A stretch of DNA of 64,000 nucleotides. It comes from Monarcha castaneiventris obscurior. Its lineage: Eukaryota; Chordata; Aves; Passeriformes; Monarchidae. Positions 1-11,200 of this stretch are shown here, piece after piece. The stretch is from the NCBI GenBank assembly GCA_026261815.1, contig JAMPIT010000230.1, positions 10,477,001 through 10,541,000 on the forward strand, in the 5' to 3' direction. A program made the position numbers and the translations under genes. Every line of letters starts with the position of its first letter. The stretch's first letter is position 1. The notes below the pieces were generated by a model that did not search any database, had not been told where the DNA came from, and saw nothing but the letters and a program-made list of their open reading frames with translations.

Positions 1-2704
1 AAAAATAAAATGTAGACAAAAACATCTTGGGGAGGCTGACAGGTTGAGCCGTTAAGAAACATCAGTTAACTACAGGGGGAAAAAACTGAACTTAACAAAA
101 ATATACTATTCTTACTATATTAATGCAAGTGCTTCACTAATTCAAAACAAAAAAATAGAATCGAGTTGTGTTTAGACTACAATTCCACAGCCATGTCCTG
201 AAATCATTATCAGCTTAAACCCTGTGCACCTCCCCCCTCTCTCAGTCCTGCGGGTAAAAGTGTTTGCGGAATTACAAGATGAACTGGACCAGTGAACTGA
301 CCTGGATAATCCCCCGGGGATGTGGGAGGGAGGGAGAAATCAGCCCAGAACAGCCCTGTGAGCACTGACAGGCAGCTGCCATGAACACAGGGCTTGGTCA
401 TCTTGTACATCTACAGGGCAATTGCTTAACCCTTTAAGTTTTCCACATTTTTTAGCAGTACCAGTCATGACAATGAAACGGTACTTCAGCTCACTATTTA
501 TAAAAATGGAATTTTAGCAACTCTTCAGGCTCAACTTTATGCTGTCCACATTACATACACCTTATAGACTATGGTAAGAACTACCTTTTTCTATCTCATC
601 ACAAGGTATCAAAGAGATGTTATCTTAGGTTGCCTTAGATACAAAGAACTAGAAATCCAAGCAAACCATTTTGTAGGTCAAGTCATGGGGAAAGCTCCAC
701 AACCCAGATCACCTCAGCCTGGCAAGACCAACTACTTTGTTGTCTGCGTCTGATTTATACTCAGATGGCAGCAAACAGGACTTACTGCAGCTTTTGTGAA
801 GAGGACTCAGTGTGATCATGTACCTGCAGCAAGACTTAACAAAAGCAAGTCCCTATCTCAGATGGGATCAGCAAACACCACTGGTAAGTTTTCTAGTCTG
901 AGCAGATCCCAGTAGCGGCAGTCTCTGCCTGACAGTTGTCTCACTCATAAACCTGCCAGCACAGGAACACAGATAAATAATCATTCTGGTGGTACAGACC
1001 TTGCAAATCCAGACACCACTGTTTAAAAACAAGAAAAATACATAGCATAGCATTGACAAAGTATCTTTGAGCTGTGCAGTAATATATGTTTTATGATACA
1101 GCATTGCAAAAAAATATTTCAGACTGAAAAATGTTTTGTATATTATCTCAAGAAATTACAATGTAACTGATTTCCCTAGAAAAATACCTTCGGAAAGACA
1201 AAACGGGCTTTAAACAGAGTGGGATAAACTTAATTTTTTTCGAAGTTATCTTAAGACTAGTAATGTATCTATATTACAGTGAAGCATACCTTCCATTTCA
1301 GCATCTGAGACAAATGTCACACACACTTCATCCAGACTGACAAACTTCTGTGGCCATTTCTAATGACACTTCACAAAGGTTTAATGTAATTCCTAAGGTA
1401 CCAGAAGTAGAACTGAGACTGTTAACAAAGCAGCCTGGAGTTGGTACATTTCCCTAACACACTGCCCCAGTCAATTTTTTTTCCTTAAAATGCAAGGGAG
1501 TAAAAAGTCACTGAAGACCTGAAGCTTTCAGTTGAGACTTAAAAAAAGAAAATTATTAACAGGAAGCAAAAAAAAACAACTAATGAAAAAAACCCCACCA
1601 AATTGCATTTAAAAATAAAAATTAAAAAAGCAACCCCTTCTTGGAAAAAGTAACTTGCTGAACACTAGAGAGCATCCCTGCACTCGAGCTCTTTCAGTGA
1701 CTATCCAGGAGAAAAAATGCCCAACGTACTTGGATACCTGTTCTCTCCCTCGGTGAGTCATAATGGTGGGACTTGATTATCAAAAGGTTTTTAACTTCAC
1801 CGCTGAACTGGCTACACAAGGCATGACTTATTATCTCTTTGAGCATTAAAAACATCGACCTGGAGAAGATATTTATCTTTGGATTAATGAAACAATGTGC
1901 GCCAGCTCTGAGCAGCAGCACGTAGGAGCCGGCAGGGAAGTAGTTAATGTTACCGAGCTGCCGGAGGCAATTGACGAGGCAGAAAGGAACTGACTAAATC
2001 GCAGCATGACTTGGAGCTGACGTCAATGTGTATCTTGTTTGGAGTTTAACTTTTCCAGTTCCCTACTGCAACACGATTCCAGGAAATCTAATGACGTCAG
2101 CCTTTTGAACTCAATTAGCTGAGGAACAGACCATTTTAACAGTGGAGGAGAAAACAAGCAGGCGTAACAATACTTCAATTATTGCCCTCAAATTTGTTTC
2201 CATTCAGTGTTTTTTTTAATAATGGAAGCATAGCATTGATTTACACTGCTGAAACAATTTCTGTACAGCAAGGCTTAAGCCCATGGCTATCAAATTTGCA
2301 GTGTCTATTGCTCAATAAAAAAGCCAGGTGTTATTTTTACAAAACAAAAAGCAATCATAAACATAGTAACATATATGACTATCGCCACAATGAAGAAAAA
2401 TGCAAAGGTAGAGTGGTGGATTGTTTTCAGCAAAATCCTGCATCAAATAATAAAGATTAGTTATCTGAATCAATCTGTGCAAGAACTCGTGCACTAACAG
2501 TGATTTTTTTTTCCTCCCCCCAAATGAAACTGTTAAAATTGCCCTGGAATCCTACACTAAGTAGACAGAATCAGGAGCTATTTGTATGACTTTAGAGAGA
2601 TGAAAGAATTATAGCAACAGGTTCAAAAGAAAATGTCAAAAATATTAACTACACATTGCACAGACACACAAAAATGCCATGTCAAAGGCTAACAAAATTT
2701 TTAC
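1..2704 (-). other. CREM: CREM intron downstream of the ICER exon (partial)
   Basis: AT-rich noncoding sequence between the ICER donor at 2703-2704 and the left edge. I searched both strands for the gamma exon and the basic-region/zipper exons and found neither, so the next acceptor is outside the window. The only distinct structure is a moderately conserved-looking block at about 1,890-2,150 with two perfect CREs, listed separately. The short open frames here have no recognisable family and no splice context. Confidence 0.6.
2018..2099 (-). promoter_or_regulatory. Pair of perfect CREs in the intron after the ICER exon
   Basis: TGACGTCA occurs exactly at 2018-2025 and 2092-2099, start-to-start distance 74 bp. 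Both lie about 600 bp downstream, in CREM sense, of the ICER start codon. The flanks are less AT-rich than the rest of the intron. The full 8-bp palindrome is the highest-affinity binding site of CREB, CREM and ICER. Mammalian Crem has been reported to use an additional intronic promoter for small ICER isoforms; the position here would fit such a promoter. That link is inference, because no start site or exon can be defined from sequence. Confidence 0.55.
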
Positions 2705-2729
2705 CTGTTTCATCTCCTGTAACAGCCAT
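2705..2729 (-). CDS. CREM: CREM ICER-specific first exon (coding part)
   Basis: The minus strand reads MAVTGDET followed by one base of a split codon and a donor GTAAAA. MAVTGDET is the signature N-terminus of inducible cAMP early repressor, made from the intronic P2 promoter. In the family the next exon completes an Asp codon and leads through the gamma exon into the bZIP domain; those exons are beyond the left edge. ICER lacks the Q1, P-box and Q2 regions, so it binds CREs without activating and represses cAMP-induced genes, including its own promoter. The 5' UTR should extend right from 2,730 but its start cannot be fixed. Only 25 coding bases are present, so the call rests on the exact peptide, the donor and the CRE cluster about 100 bp upstream. 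Confidence 0.88.
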
Positions 2730-2828
2730 GATCAACTTCTGCACACACGATTCTGCTGTTCCTCTACCAGAGCTCAGCATGAACTGTTCCAAACTACCAA
2801 GCATGTGCAGGATTACAAGCAAGAGCAC

Positions 2829-2880
2829 TGACATCACAATGACCTCACTTGCTTACCACTGTCATTAATATGCTCCATCA
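2829..2880 (-). promoter_or_regulatory. CREM: ICER promoter (P2) cAMP autoregulatory elements
   Basis: About 100-120 bp upstream of the ICER ATG the minus strand carries TGATGTCA (2829-2836) and TGAGGTCA (2840-2847), 11 bp apart. Further upstream lie two weaker half-sites, TGACAGTG (2857-2864) and TGATGGAG (2873-2880). This gives four CRE-like elements in two pairs. Mammalian P2 is known for four tandem autoregulatory CREs (CAREs) that let CREB switch ICER on and ICER switch itself off. The two proximal elements are clear matches; assigning the two distal ones is inference. Confidence 0.75.
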
Positions 2881-5800
2881 CTGGAACAGCTCACTGAAAC
2901 TGCAGCCCAAAGAATTCTTTTCCAGTAACCCTGCTTTTTTTTTTTACTCTTCCATATTGCTATAATCCTAGCTTTGTTCTTTTCCCCTGAATTATTCATA
3001 AAGCTACAGAAAGCACTCACCACAAAGCAGGCTGTTAAGAAAGACCTGAAAATTCACAGCACTGACTGACAGAAATTAAAACGTGGCTCTAGCACTCATG
3101 AATGAATCCAAATAATAAAGTCATGATTGGACAGAAAATAAGGAAATTTTAAACATGCAGTTGTTTTCATTGGAACAGTTCCACTAAAAGGCAGAGAACT
3201 CTGTTGGACAGACATGCAAGACAGGAAAACTTAATAAGCTGTAACAAATAGGTAAATGAAAGGCTAGAGCTCCTCTCTTTGCAGGGAAACCCACAACCCA
3301 CTCATTTAATTTCAGTTAAAAGCTTCAGAAATATTAAGAAACACTCCAACAAAGTAAGTCAGCCTAATGCTAGTGATTTCAGAAGCTGTAACAGGCAGAA
3401 CAGTAACTCTGGGTAAGGGAAACCTCTTCCCCCTTCCCTCCTTTTTCAAAATATGTCCAAGAGATCTGGTTGACTTAGTTTTAAAATACAAATTAAAAAA
3501 AACCAACTCGGCTCTAAGAGATTTACTCCTTATTTACATCAATTGAAATGAAATTACTTTCAGACCAAGAGTCCAAGCACTGGTCTGTATGTAGGGCACA
3601 GCAAACTTCTAAGGTCTTTGTAATAAACAAATTCAGACTGGCAATTCATCAACTGTGAAACTGTGCTGGATGGCAGCCATTGAAGCATCAATGCAAAAGG
3701 AGTGTTCTGTGATTACAGGACCACTTCAGGATCATATGTACAGAAGATCAGAACTAAAGCACAAAAAATTCAAGCCACAGATTCCAAATATCACTAACAA
3801 TATAATGAAAACACACATAGATCCCAACACAATGATTTTTTATATAACTTTTCTACACTCATTTTCACTAACAGTCAAATACTTCCTTCTTCAGCTAGTA
3901 AAAAATCCTTAACCCCTAATGTATTAGGAAACTGTCCAGACACTAGAACTGCCTCTTATTCCACCTACGAATGTAAACTTGTAGCAAATGCAATGTCACT
4001 CAATTGGATCAACACCTTTGGCACTTTTATCTTAACATTTTTCTGCATCACAGGTTATCAGGAAATACCAAGCACATGATCAATGGGATCTTATCTATTA
4101 TTACATGAGATTCATCAACAAATACTTTAGAAAAAAGTATCAATACATATGCTATCTGAAAGATTCTGAAACAGAATCTGAAACAGACCTATTCAGTTTC
4201 CAGTTATTACAGTCTTTTCTTCTTCTGTGATTAAGAAAAAAAATTATATGCAGCCTACCCAAAATCATTATAAAAATATACGTAAGAGGTAAGATTAGTA
4301 AGCAGAATATTTTTACTGTTATTATCTACGATATCACAATATTAGGTAAACAGTTAACTACAAAGTGTACATAAATGACAAATCTTCATAACCTATATTC
4401 CTACAAACTTTTTAGCATAGGCAAGATGGCCTGTAATAAGGACATTTCAGACACTTGCATATTCAACTAAATCCACTGTCTCACTCTATCCTGATTAACT
4501 CACGTTTGCTGACTACATCTTCAAGTACTTTCACACTATTTTTATAGATAGTGTGAAACCTCTTTTTTTAAAGATTTTCCAGTATCAATAGCACGTAGAG
4601 TAAGTTGAAGCCTTTTATCTTCCCATCATCTCCAAGTTCATGCTTGCTTACTGTTTGCTTTGTACTTCTCCCTGTATACGTTATATAACATTTTTCTTCT
4701 GTTAACAGCTATTAGGCTCATTAAAGCACTGGACTTTGAACCAAAGGAACAGAGAATTCCAGGAAATAAACTTCTCTGAGCATGGACAGAGAACAAATCA
4801 ATTTAGTTAAAAGTATCTAGATGCTTCCAGAAATATGATACAGAAGGTATTCAGTAACTGTCTCTGAATCCACTTTGAAAGTTTCCATCACAGGCAAGAC
4901 ACTTAAAGGGCAATTCCATCTTGTGGAGCCCATTGCTGAGACTGAGTAGCCCTGTCAGAGAACAGCTCTGTAATGGAGAGTCTGTAAAGGAAAGTCAGTC
5001 AAATGGAATTTCCAAGGACTGAAGTCCTGCCAGGTAAAATCCTCAAATGCTCTGCTTCTTCACAGATTTGGAAAGTTTTAGGAAGCATCTGAGGAGTTAT
5101 TCTTTCTGCTCCTGACCCCAAAGCTCTGAAGAATCAAAGCAAGACCTATAAAATACTACAGTCAACCTGGAGAGATGGAGGCAGCCTCTGATTTAAGGGA
5201 TGTGTAGGCACACGCACAGAAAACATATTAGACTCATACTCAGAAAAACCTGTGGTACCAGAGTGGGAAATTGGTTTGGGGGACAGCCAAATCTGGGTCT
5301 TAAGGCTTTGTTAAGAATGCATTTATAATAACATTTAGCGAAGTTGTAACAATACTCTCTGAACAATAAAAACTAATATTTGGCTAAGGTTTTTTCATAT
5401 TATAGTCTTATAATTTCCTTGAAATGCTTCTGGAAAGTCTTGGGATGACAATGTATTTCAGCATTTATTTGATGTCTCTCATCCACTCGATACATATCTA
5501 AATCCTTCCTAGCTCTTCTCATGGCTTATTTCAGATAGCTCTTTTAGCTCAAGAAAGTATTCATACAGCCCTCCCTCCCTATTTCTCCGTGTCAATAAAA
5601 TAATTATTTTTTAAATTCTGTATATCCTCCATAGCTATTAACGTAGTGCCTCCATACCCATTTTTAAAGGTTTTCATCACATAACCCAAATTCCCTGATA
5701 TAGGTAAGAATCCAAGACACCTTTGGTTCTCCAACACCCTCAGCATTATCAAAAGGCTGAGAACAGTGGAAAGAAAAAAAAATCCTGCATAAACTACAGT

Positions 5801-6334
5801 AAGGCTCAAGAATTCACTATTCACAGTTCAATTCATGTGTGCATTTTATAGGACCATCAAAGTGTTCCTCTGTGAGAAAACTAGCTTCAGTAAAGGATCT
5901 GCTTTCTAGTAACTGCAAGAGCTGTTAAGTTGCAAGGAAATTCTGCCCTAAACGTACCCCAAAATCTTTAGAATTTGAGTTTTATTAACATTAACTGCTG
6001 AAAAAAACAAATTCATTTCATATATTAAATGCAGTGCACCTTCAGCATCTCACTTCAATCTGTAAGAGCACCTTTATTCCAATTTAATATATGTCTCAAA
6101 ATCTAGACAAGAGAATCCAAAGCAGAAAGTGATGTTAAACTGCTATTTCACTCTTCTTAACCAGGCATAGTAGCTGACTTACTAAGCAGAGAACCTGAAT
6201 CCCCTCCTAAGACTTTCATCTTGCTATGCGCATTTTACTTAACAGTGCAATAATATCAACACAAAATAAAAAACCTTTCAAGAAAAATTGTTTCATATGA
6301 AAAAACTAAAATGGAGTAGACTAATAAAATATAC
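2881..6334 (-). other. CREM: CREM intron and P2 upstream region
   Basis: AT-rich noncoding DNA between the ICER promoter and the Q2 exon. For long CREM transcripts it is intronic; for ICER it is promoter-distal sequence. I find no exon with paired splice sites, no recognisable repeat family and no RNA gene. Confidence 0.55.
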
Positions 6335-6478
6335 CTTGAACAACAACTTGGCTTCCAGGAACAAAAAACTGTTGTGTGCCATCAGGTGACTGTGCTGCAT
6401 ATTGCACAATGGTAGCGCCTGGCTGAGGAGCTCCTGAATTTGTCACAGTCTGAATTGTACCACCTTGAGATATGGTAA
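6335..6478 (-). CDS. CREM: CREM exon: Q2 glutamine-rich activation domain
   Basis: Bounded on the minus strand by an acceptor (TTTCTGTTTAG) and a donor (GTATAT). The 144 bases start with the last two bases of a Leu codon, give 47 codons, and end with one base of the next codon. The peptide includes GGTIQ, TNSGAPQPGATIVQYAAQ and DGTQQFFVPGSQVVVQ, the second glutamine-rich constitutive activation domain that contacts TFIID in CREB/CREM activators. It is residues 168-214 counted from the MTM start. Compared with mammalian CREM as I remember it, 15 residues between GGTIQ and the T-V-TNSG motif are absent, in frame. The exon is skipped in repressor isoforms. The phase-1 end matches entry into the gamma or bZIP exon. 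Confidence 0.92.
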
Positions 6479-6819
6479 CTAAACAGAAAAGAAAAAGATA
6501 AGTTAGGCAATAGAAAGACATAACACATGCTCAAAAACATGAAATAAACATTGTCTTCTAGGACTCCTGGTGCTCTCCTTGCTTAAAGATCAGTTGTATG
6601 ATAAAACTTAGGTAATACTAATACTGATTTCCACAGATATAAAGCCTATTGTGTAGTATATGTCATATGCATAACAAATAAAAAGCAGTGTTCAACACAT
6701 TTTCTCTCTATGTTTCCAGAAATATTAACTCTACTAAAACAGTTTAAATATGGGGGAAAAAAATAGTAGCTCCTAGCCATATAAAAGTGTTGCTTTAAAT
6801 ACTAACGTAGAAGTTATTT

Positions 6820-6838
6820 AAAAAAAAAAAAAAAAAAA
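6820..6838. repeat. Poly-A tract
   Basis: Uninterrupted run of 19 A on the plus strand. It could be the tail of an old retroposed sequence, but nothing upstream of it is recognisable as a retrocopy. Confidence 0.8.
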
Positions 6839-7188
6839 GCTGTTTATTGACTCTTAGAAAACAAAAACCAGGACATCAAGATAAAGGAAGAGAAAGGTGT
6901 CTGACACAATCCTTTCCTTAGTGTGAGAAAAAGTTTAGCACAATGTTTAACCAAGTTGTACACAGTTGTGAAGAGCCCAATACTTATGTAAAAAGAGAAA
7001 CAGAACAAAGTGGGGTTCTTCCCTCCATGTAATAGCAATACGAAGAAACAAATATACTTTCCCCATTCAAAAATCATATTGGATTCCTTGCCATAATCAA
7101 ATATTTATAAAAAATGCAATTCCCTAGAGACATTATTAATTGTATATTCCTTCTGAAATTAGCATTGCCTCTCTTAAACACAGAAATG

Positions 7189-8230
7189 TCATAGAATCAT
7201 AGAATGGCTTGAGTCGGAAGGGACCTTCAAGATCATCTAATCATTCTGACTCCCCTGCCATGGGCAGAGGCACCTTCCACTAGATTAGGTAGCTCAGAGC
7301 CTCCCCCTCCAACCTGACCTTGAACACTTCCTGGGATGAGGCACCCACAACTTCTCTGGGCAACCTGTTCCAAGTGCCTCGCCACCTTCAAAGTGAAGAT
7401 TTCATCCTAATATCTAAACTAAGTCTATCCTCTCTGTTTAAAGCCATTGCCCCTCATCCTGTCACTATGCTCCCTGGTAAAGAGCCCCTCCCCATCTTTT
7501 CTGTAGGCCCCCTTTAAGCATTGGAAGACCACTGCAAGGTCTCCCTAGAGCCTTCTTTTCTCCAGGCTGATCAATCCCAAACCTGTCAACCTGGCTTTAG
7601 AGGGAAGGCCTCCAGCCCCTAATAATCTCTATGGCCCTCCTCAGGATCTGTTCAAGCAGCTCCATGTCTGCCTTGTGCTGAAAACCCAGAGCTGGATGCA
7701 GCACTCCAGGTGGGGTCTCACTAGAGCAGAGGGGCAGAATCCTGTCCCTCAATCTGCTGCCCACACTGCTTTGGACACAGCCCAGGATCTGGTTGGCTTT
7801 CTGGGCTGTGAGTGCACATTGCCAGCTCATATTCTGTGTTTCATCCACCAGCACATCCAAGTGCTCTCAATTCACTCATTGCCCAGCCTGTATCCACATT
7901 TAGGATTGCCATAACCCACATGCAGGACCCTGCACTTGGCCTTACCAAGTTTGCATGGGTCCACCTCTCTACTCTGCCGAAGTCCCTCTGGATGGGATCC
8001 CTTCTCTCTATTGAGCTTTGAGTATCAACTGCATCATTTAGCCTCGTGTCATCTGCAAACTTTCTGAAGGTGCATTCAACCGCACCTTCCATGTCTCCAA
8101 CCAGCACAGATACTAAATAATACTGGTCCCAATCCAGATCCCTAAAGGGATGTGGACTAGAGCTCTTTGAGCCAATTCCCTACGCACTAAGTGATTTACC
8201 AGCCAAATCCATACCTCCTATGTTAATTAA
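7189..8230 (-). mobile_element. CR1-type LINE fragment, 5'-truncated
   Basis: The left end carries the 8-bp unit ATTCTATG (seen reversed as CATAGAATCATAGAATG), the hallmark 3' terminus of avian CR1, so the element reads on the minus strand. Moving right, the minus strand translates with interruptions into the CR1 ORF2 reverse-transcriptase region, including the catalytic FADDT motif near 8,050 and a downstream conserved block (NMSWQCALTAQKANQILG) near 7,800. Frameshifts and stops show it is dead. Length is about 1.0 kb against about 4.5 kb for a full element. Similarity fades past about 8,130, so the right boundary is approximate. It lies in sense with CREM, inside an intron. Confidence 0.85.
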
Positions 8231-8268
8231 CACAATCCTGAAACTTTTAGCTCTTTGAGCCAATTCCC
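8161..8268. repeat. 20-base direct repeat at the CR1 edge
   Basis: AGCTCTTTGAGCCAATTCCC occurs exactly at 8161-8180 and again at 8249-8268, 88 bp apart. It lies where CR1 similarity fades, consistent with a small duplication during or after insertion. Confidence 0.75.
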
Positions 8269-11200
8269 AAGGAGTAACAAACTTGCTTCTCCCCCAAAAG
8301 ATACTTAAACTACAAACATTGTATTTGAAGTGATCTGAGATGTTACAAAAGTCAGACATAAAAAAAGATTCAGGCATGTGAACCCCTCTAAATTCACTGT
8401 CAGATTACGCCATTTGACACCATTCTTGAAGGTTCAGTTCTGCTTATCTCAACATAGGATTTGTTAGATACCTATGTGAATTTTAGCGATTGCTGAGTTC
8501 AAATGTTCTGTTTTGACAACAATAGGATATCTCGAAAGCTCAACTTCAGATACAAACACTTAAGAGATTGAGATTGCCAAATCCCAACAGCTGAATAAAC
8601 TTCTTTTGGGGAAAACATTGAATTCCTCTCATGCTGAATTAAGTTCAGAGCCTTATCTGCAATATTGAAACAGGGTTCAGCATGGATCTCCAGTCCTGCC
8701 CTAGGAATAAGGAATATGTAAGATAGGAACTAGTTGGGTGCTGCACACAGGCTCCATAAGGCATTAAGGAGAAGGCGGCAGGGTGTAGAGTGCAAAATGT
8801 TTCAGTCTGGCCTCCAAAGCAGAAAGTGTCCCATTTTGGGGCAGGACGAAAAAGAGAAAATCAAGAAAAGGAAAGCATGGTATCCTCTACTCTTCACAAG
8901 GTCCAGGACAAGAGCAACACGATTTGTCAACTCTACCTCCCAGAGAAGTTGTAAAAAGCCAAATTCTGCCTCTCAGAGTTAGCACCAGGAATGGTACATC
9001 TACACCATCACAGAACCATACCACATAAACCCCAGTCAGTTTGGCTTCCTAAGCAGTAAAACATCAGCACAGATTGATATAAAGCTCTTAGCTCCACAGT
9101 GAACCTGGGTAAACAATTATGTCACAGTTGTCCTGCAATTATTCATTCTGATTCCAATCCAGTAGTTTATAAACAAGAGTGAATTACCTTCAGTAACTGC
9201 CTCCCTTACAGGACTGATTCCTGCCATATTCCCAGAACAACACGTTGCCTGTTCCCCCATTCCATTCACTGTCCTGATCTCCACCACTGAACCCACTTCT
9301 TTGTGCTGGAGCTCTACTGAAAACTGGGCCTTTTATGATGAGTACAGGACTTTCCTGGACAGTCTCTGTAGCTGAATGTCATGCAGGTGGATGGATGCAA
9401 GTGGCATCCATTCTATTCCAGCTCAGAGTGAAGGCAGGACTAATACCACTCTCTGAGTGTGATCAACAGCTCTAATCCAGAAAAAAAACCAGATCTTTTT
9501 CCCGTCCAAAACTGGAAATGCTACTAAAGTTAGTCTTTCCCAATGAATTTCTTAATTCTCCAATTGTTAAAAATCTGTTCTAAGACAGCAAGTAACCCAA
9601 ACAGATAGCAAAAGAACTAATCATTTTCATTCCCCCTCCATCTTTTCATGCAGATCATCATGATATGCACAAGGAGGCAGGGGGGTGGGGAGACTGATTC
9701 ACACACTCCAGCTGAATGAACGACTCTCACACATTAGACCACTACCACAGGTGAGGAGCTAATATTTTTTTTCAATATTAAATAACCAACATGACAGAAT
9801 TACAGCCAACGGAATAGGTGTGTAGTCAGATGAGGCTACAAGGCTCCTACACAAGACAGCACCTTGTGCAAAACTACCCATTTCCCTGACAGAAAGATCA
9901 CACATATGTTGATGGAGGCAGCTGGCAAAGACATTTTATCTGGTCATGTCAGTCTGTCTGCTTCCATGAGCCAAAGCCAAGAAGCTCCGAGGCAAAAGAT
10001 ATTTGGAAACCATGGCAACATACCATTTTGGCTGGTGAAAAGTAAGTGAGAACAGCCATCACTGCTACTAATAGAAAAAATACATTTGTTTTCAAGAAAA
10101 ATTTACTTATCAAGTTCTTTCAAAAAAAGTCACCCCAGACATCCAGACATAAATACACAGTCAAAATTATCTTTTCAACTAAACTACTTTTCCTTTGCAG
10201 GAATAGAGAGAGCAGTAGAGCAAAAAGGAACCAGCAAATGTAGTAACATAACACCTCTTTTAAACCAGGGCACAGTACAGATGGCCACAGTGACACCACA
10301 AGGCCAGGTCTTCATTGCGATGGCCATTGCACAAGCTTAATGCATAAACTGCTGGGTGCCTGCACAAGAGAACCTGTGCAGCCCATGCTGGCCAGGGAGA
10401 CAGGAGTCCTCAGGCCCAGTAACAACAGGCACAAGTACAGAGCTATTGACTGGAGGTATAAAGATGAAGGAGGTACATGGAGTGACCCTCTGCATCATGT
10501 CCAGCCTAAAATCAACACTGGAGTTGCTGCATTCCCACACAGTGTTCCTGGTTTTAGCTAACAGCAGCTCCTGAGAATCACAGGCAACCAGCAGGATGGC
10601 TCAGAAATGCTTCAGATCTGTAAAGACTAGGGGTCAACAGTCAAGCTCTCTTTAGTAAGCTCCAAATTAAGACCGCCTTTATTACAAGGAAATTACCATC
10701 CTTGCTACCACCCGGCCTAACCAGAATTAAAATACACAGACTTTGCTGAGGCAAAAATTATTTTAACTTATAAAAATGAAGTTAAAAAAAATCAAGTTAA
10801 TGAACTAATAAATTGGGCAAGAAAAACTATTTCCAAGAAGAAAAAGCTCTCAAAACAAAGTCTTTGAGCCAAAACCAAGAAGAGTCCATGAAGGCTGACA
10901 CTGCAAATTGAAGCAGTGCCCCATTATGATGAGAACCTTAATTATACAGCACGTTTTAGGCTACAACTATAACTAAATCAAAGAAAAAGCAGCAAAGAAC
11001 AGAAATCTCCCTAGCTTGCCTTATAGCCAAGTTTAAATTAAGACACATGAGATTTAATTAAAATTTTGTGGATTCTGTTCTCACATTGTCAGTGATGCTC
11101 TCTGTTGCTTAATTTTCAGAAGTAAATGTCTGCTTGAACAAGAAAGCAAAACCTTTGACTTTTGCCTTTGACTACTGACTTAAACACTTCCCTGTCACTA

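Noticed and set aside
1694..1921. 75-codon minus-strand frame directly after the CRE pair
   Set aside because: Considered as a small ICER first exon, but it shows no CREM resemblance and no donor leading to the gamma exon was identified.
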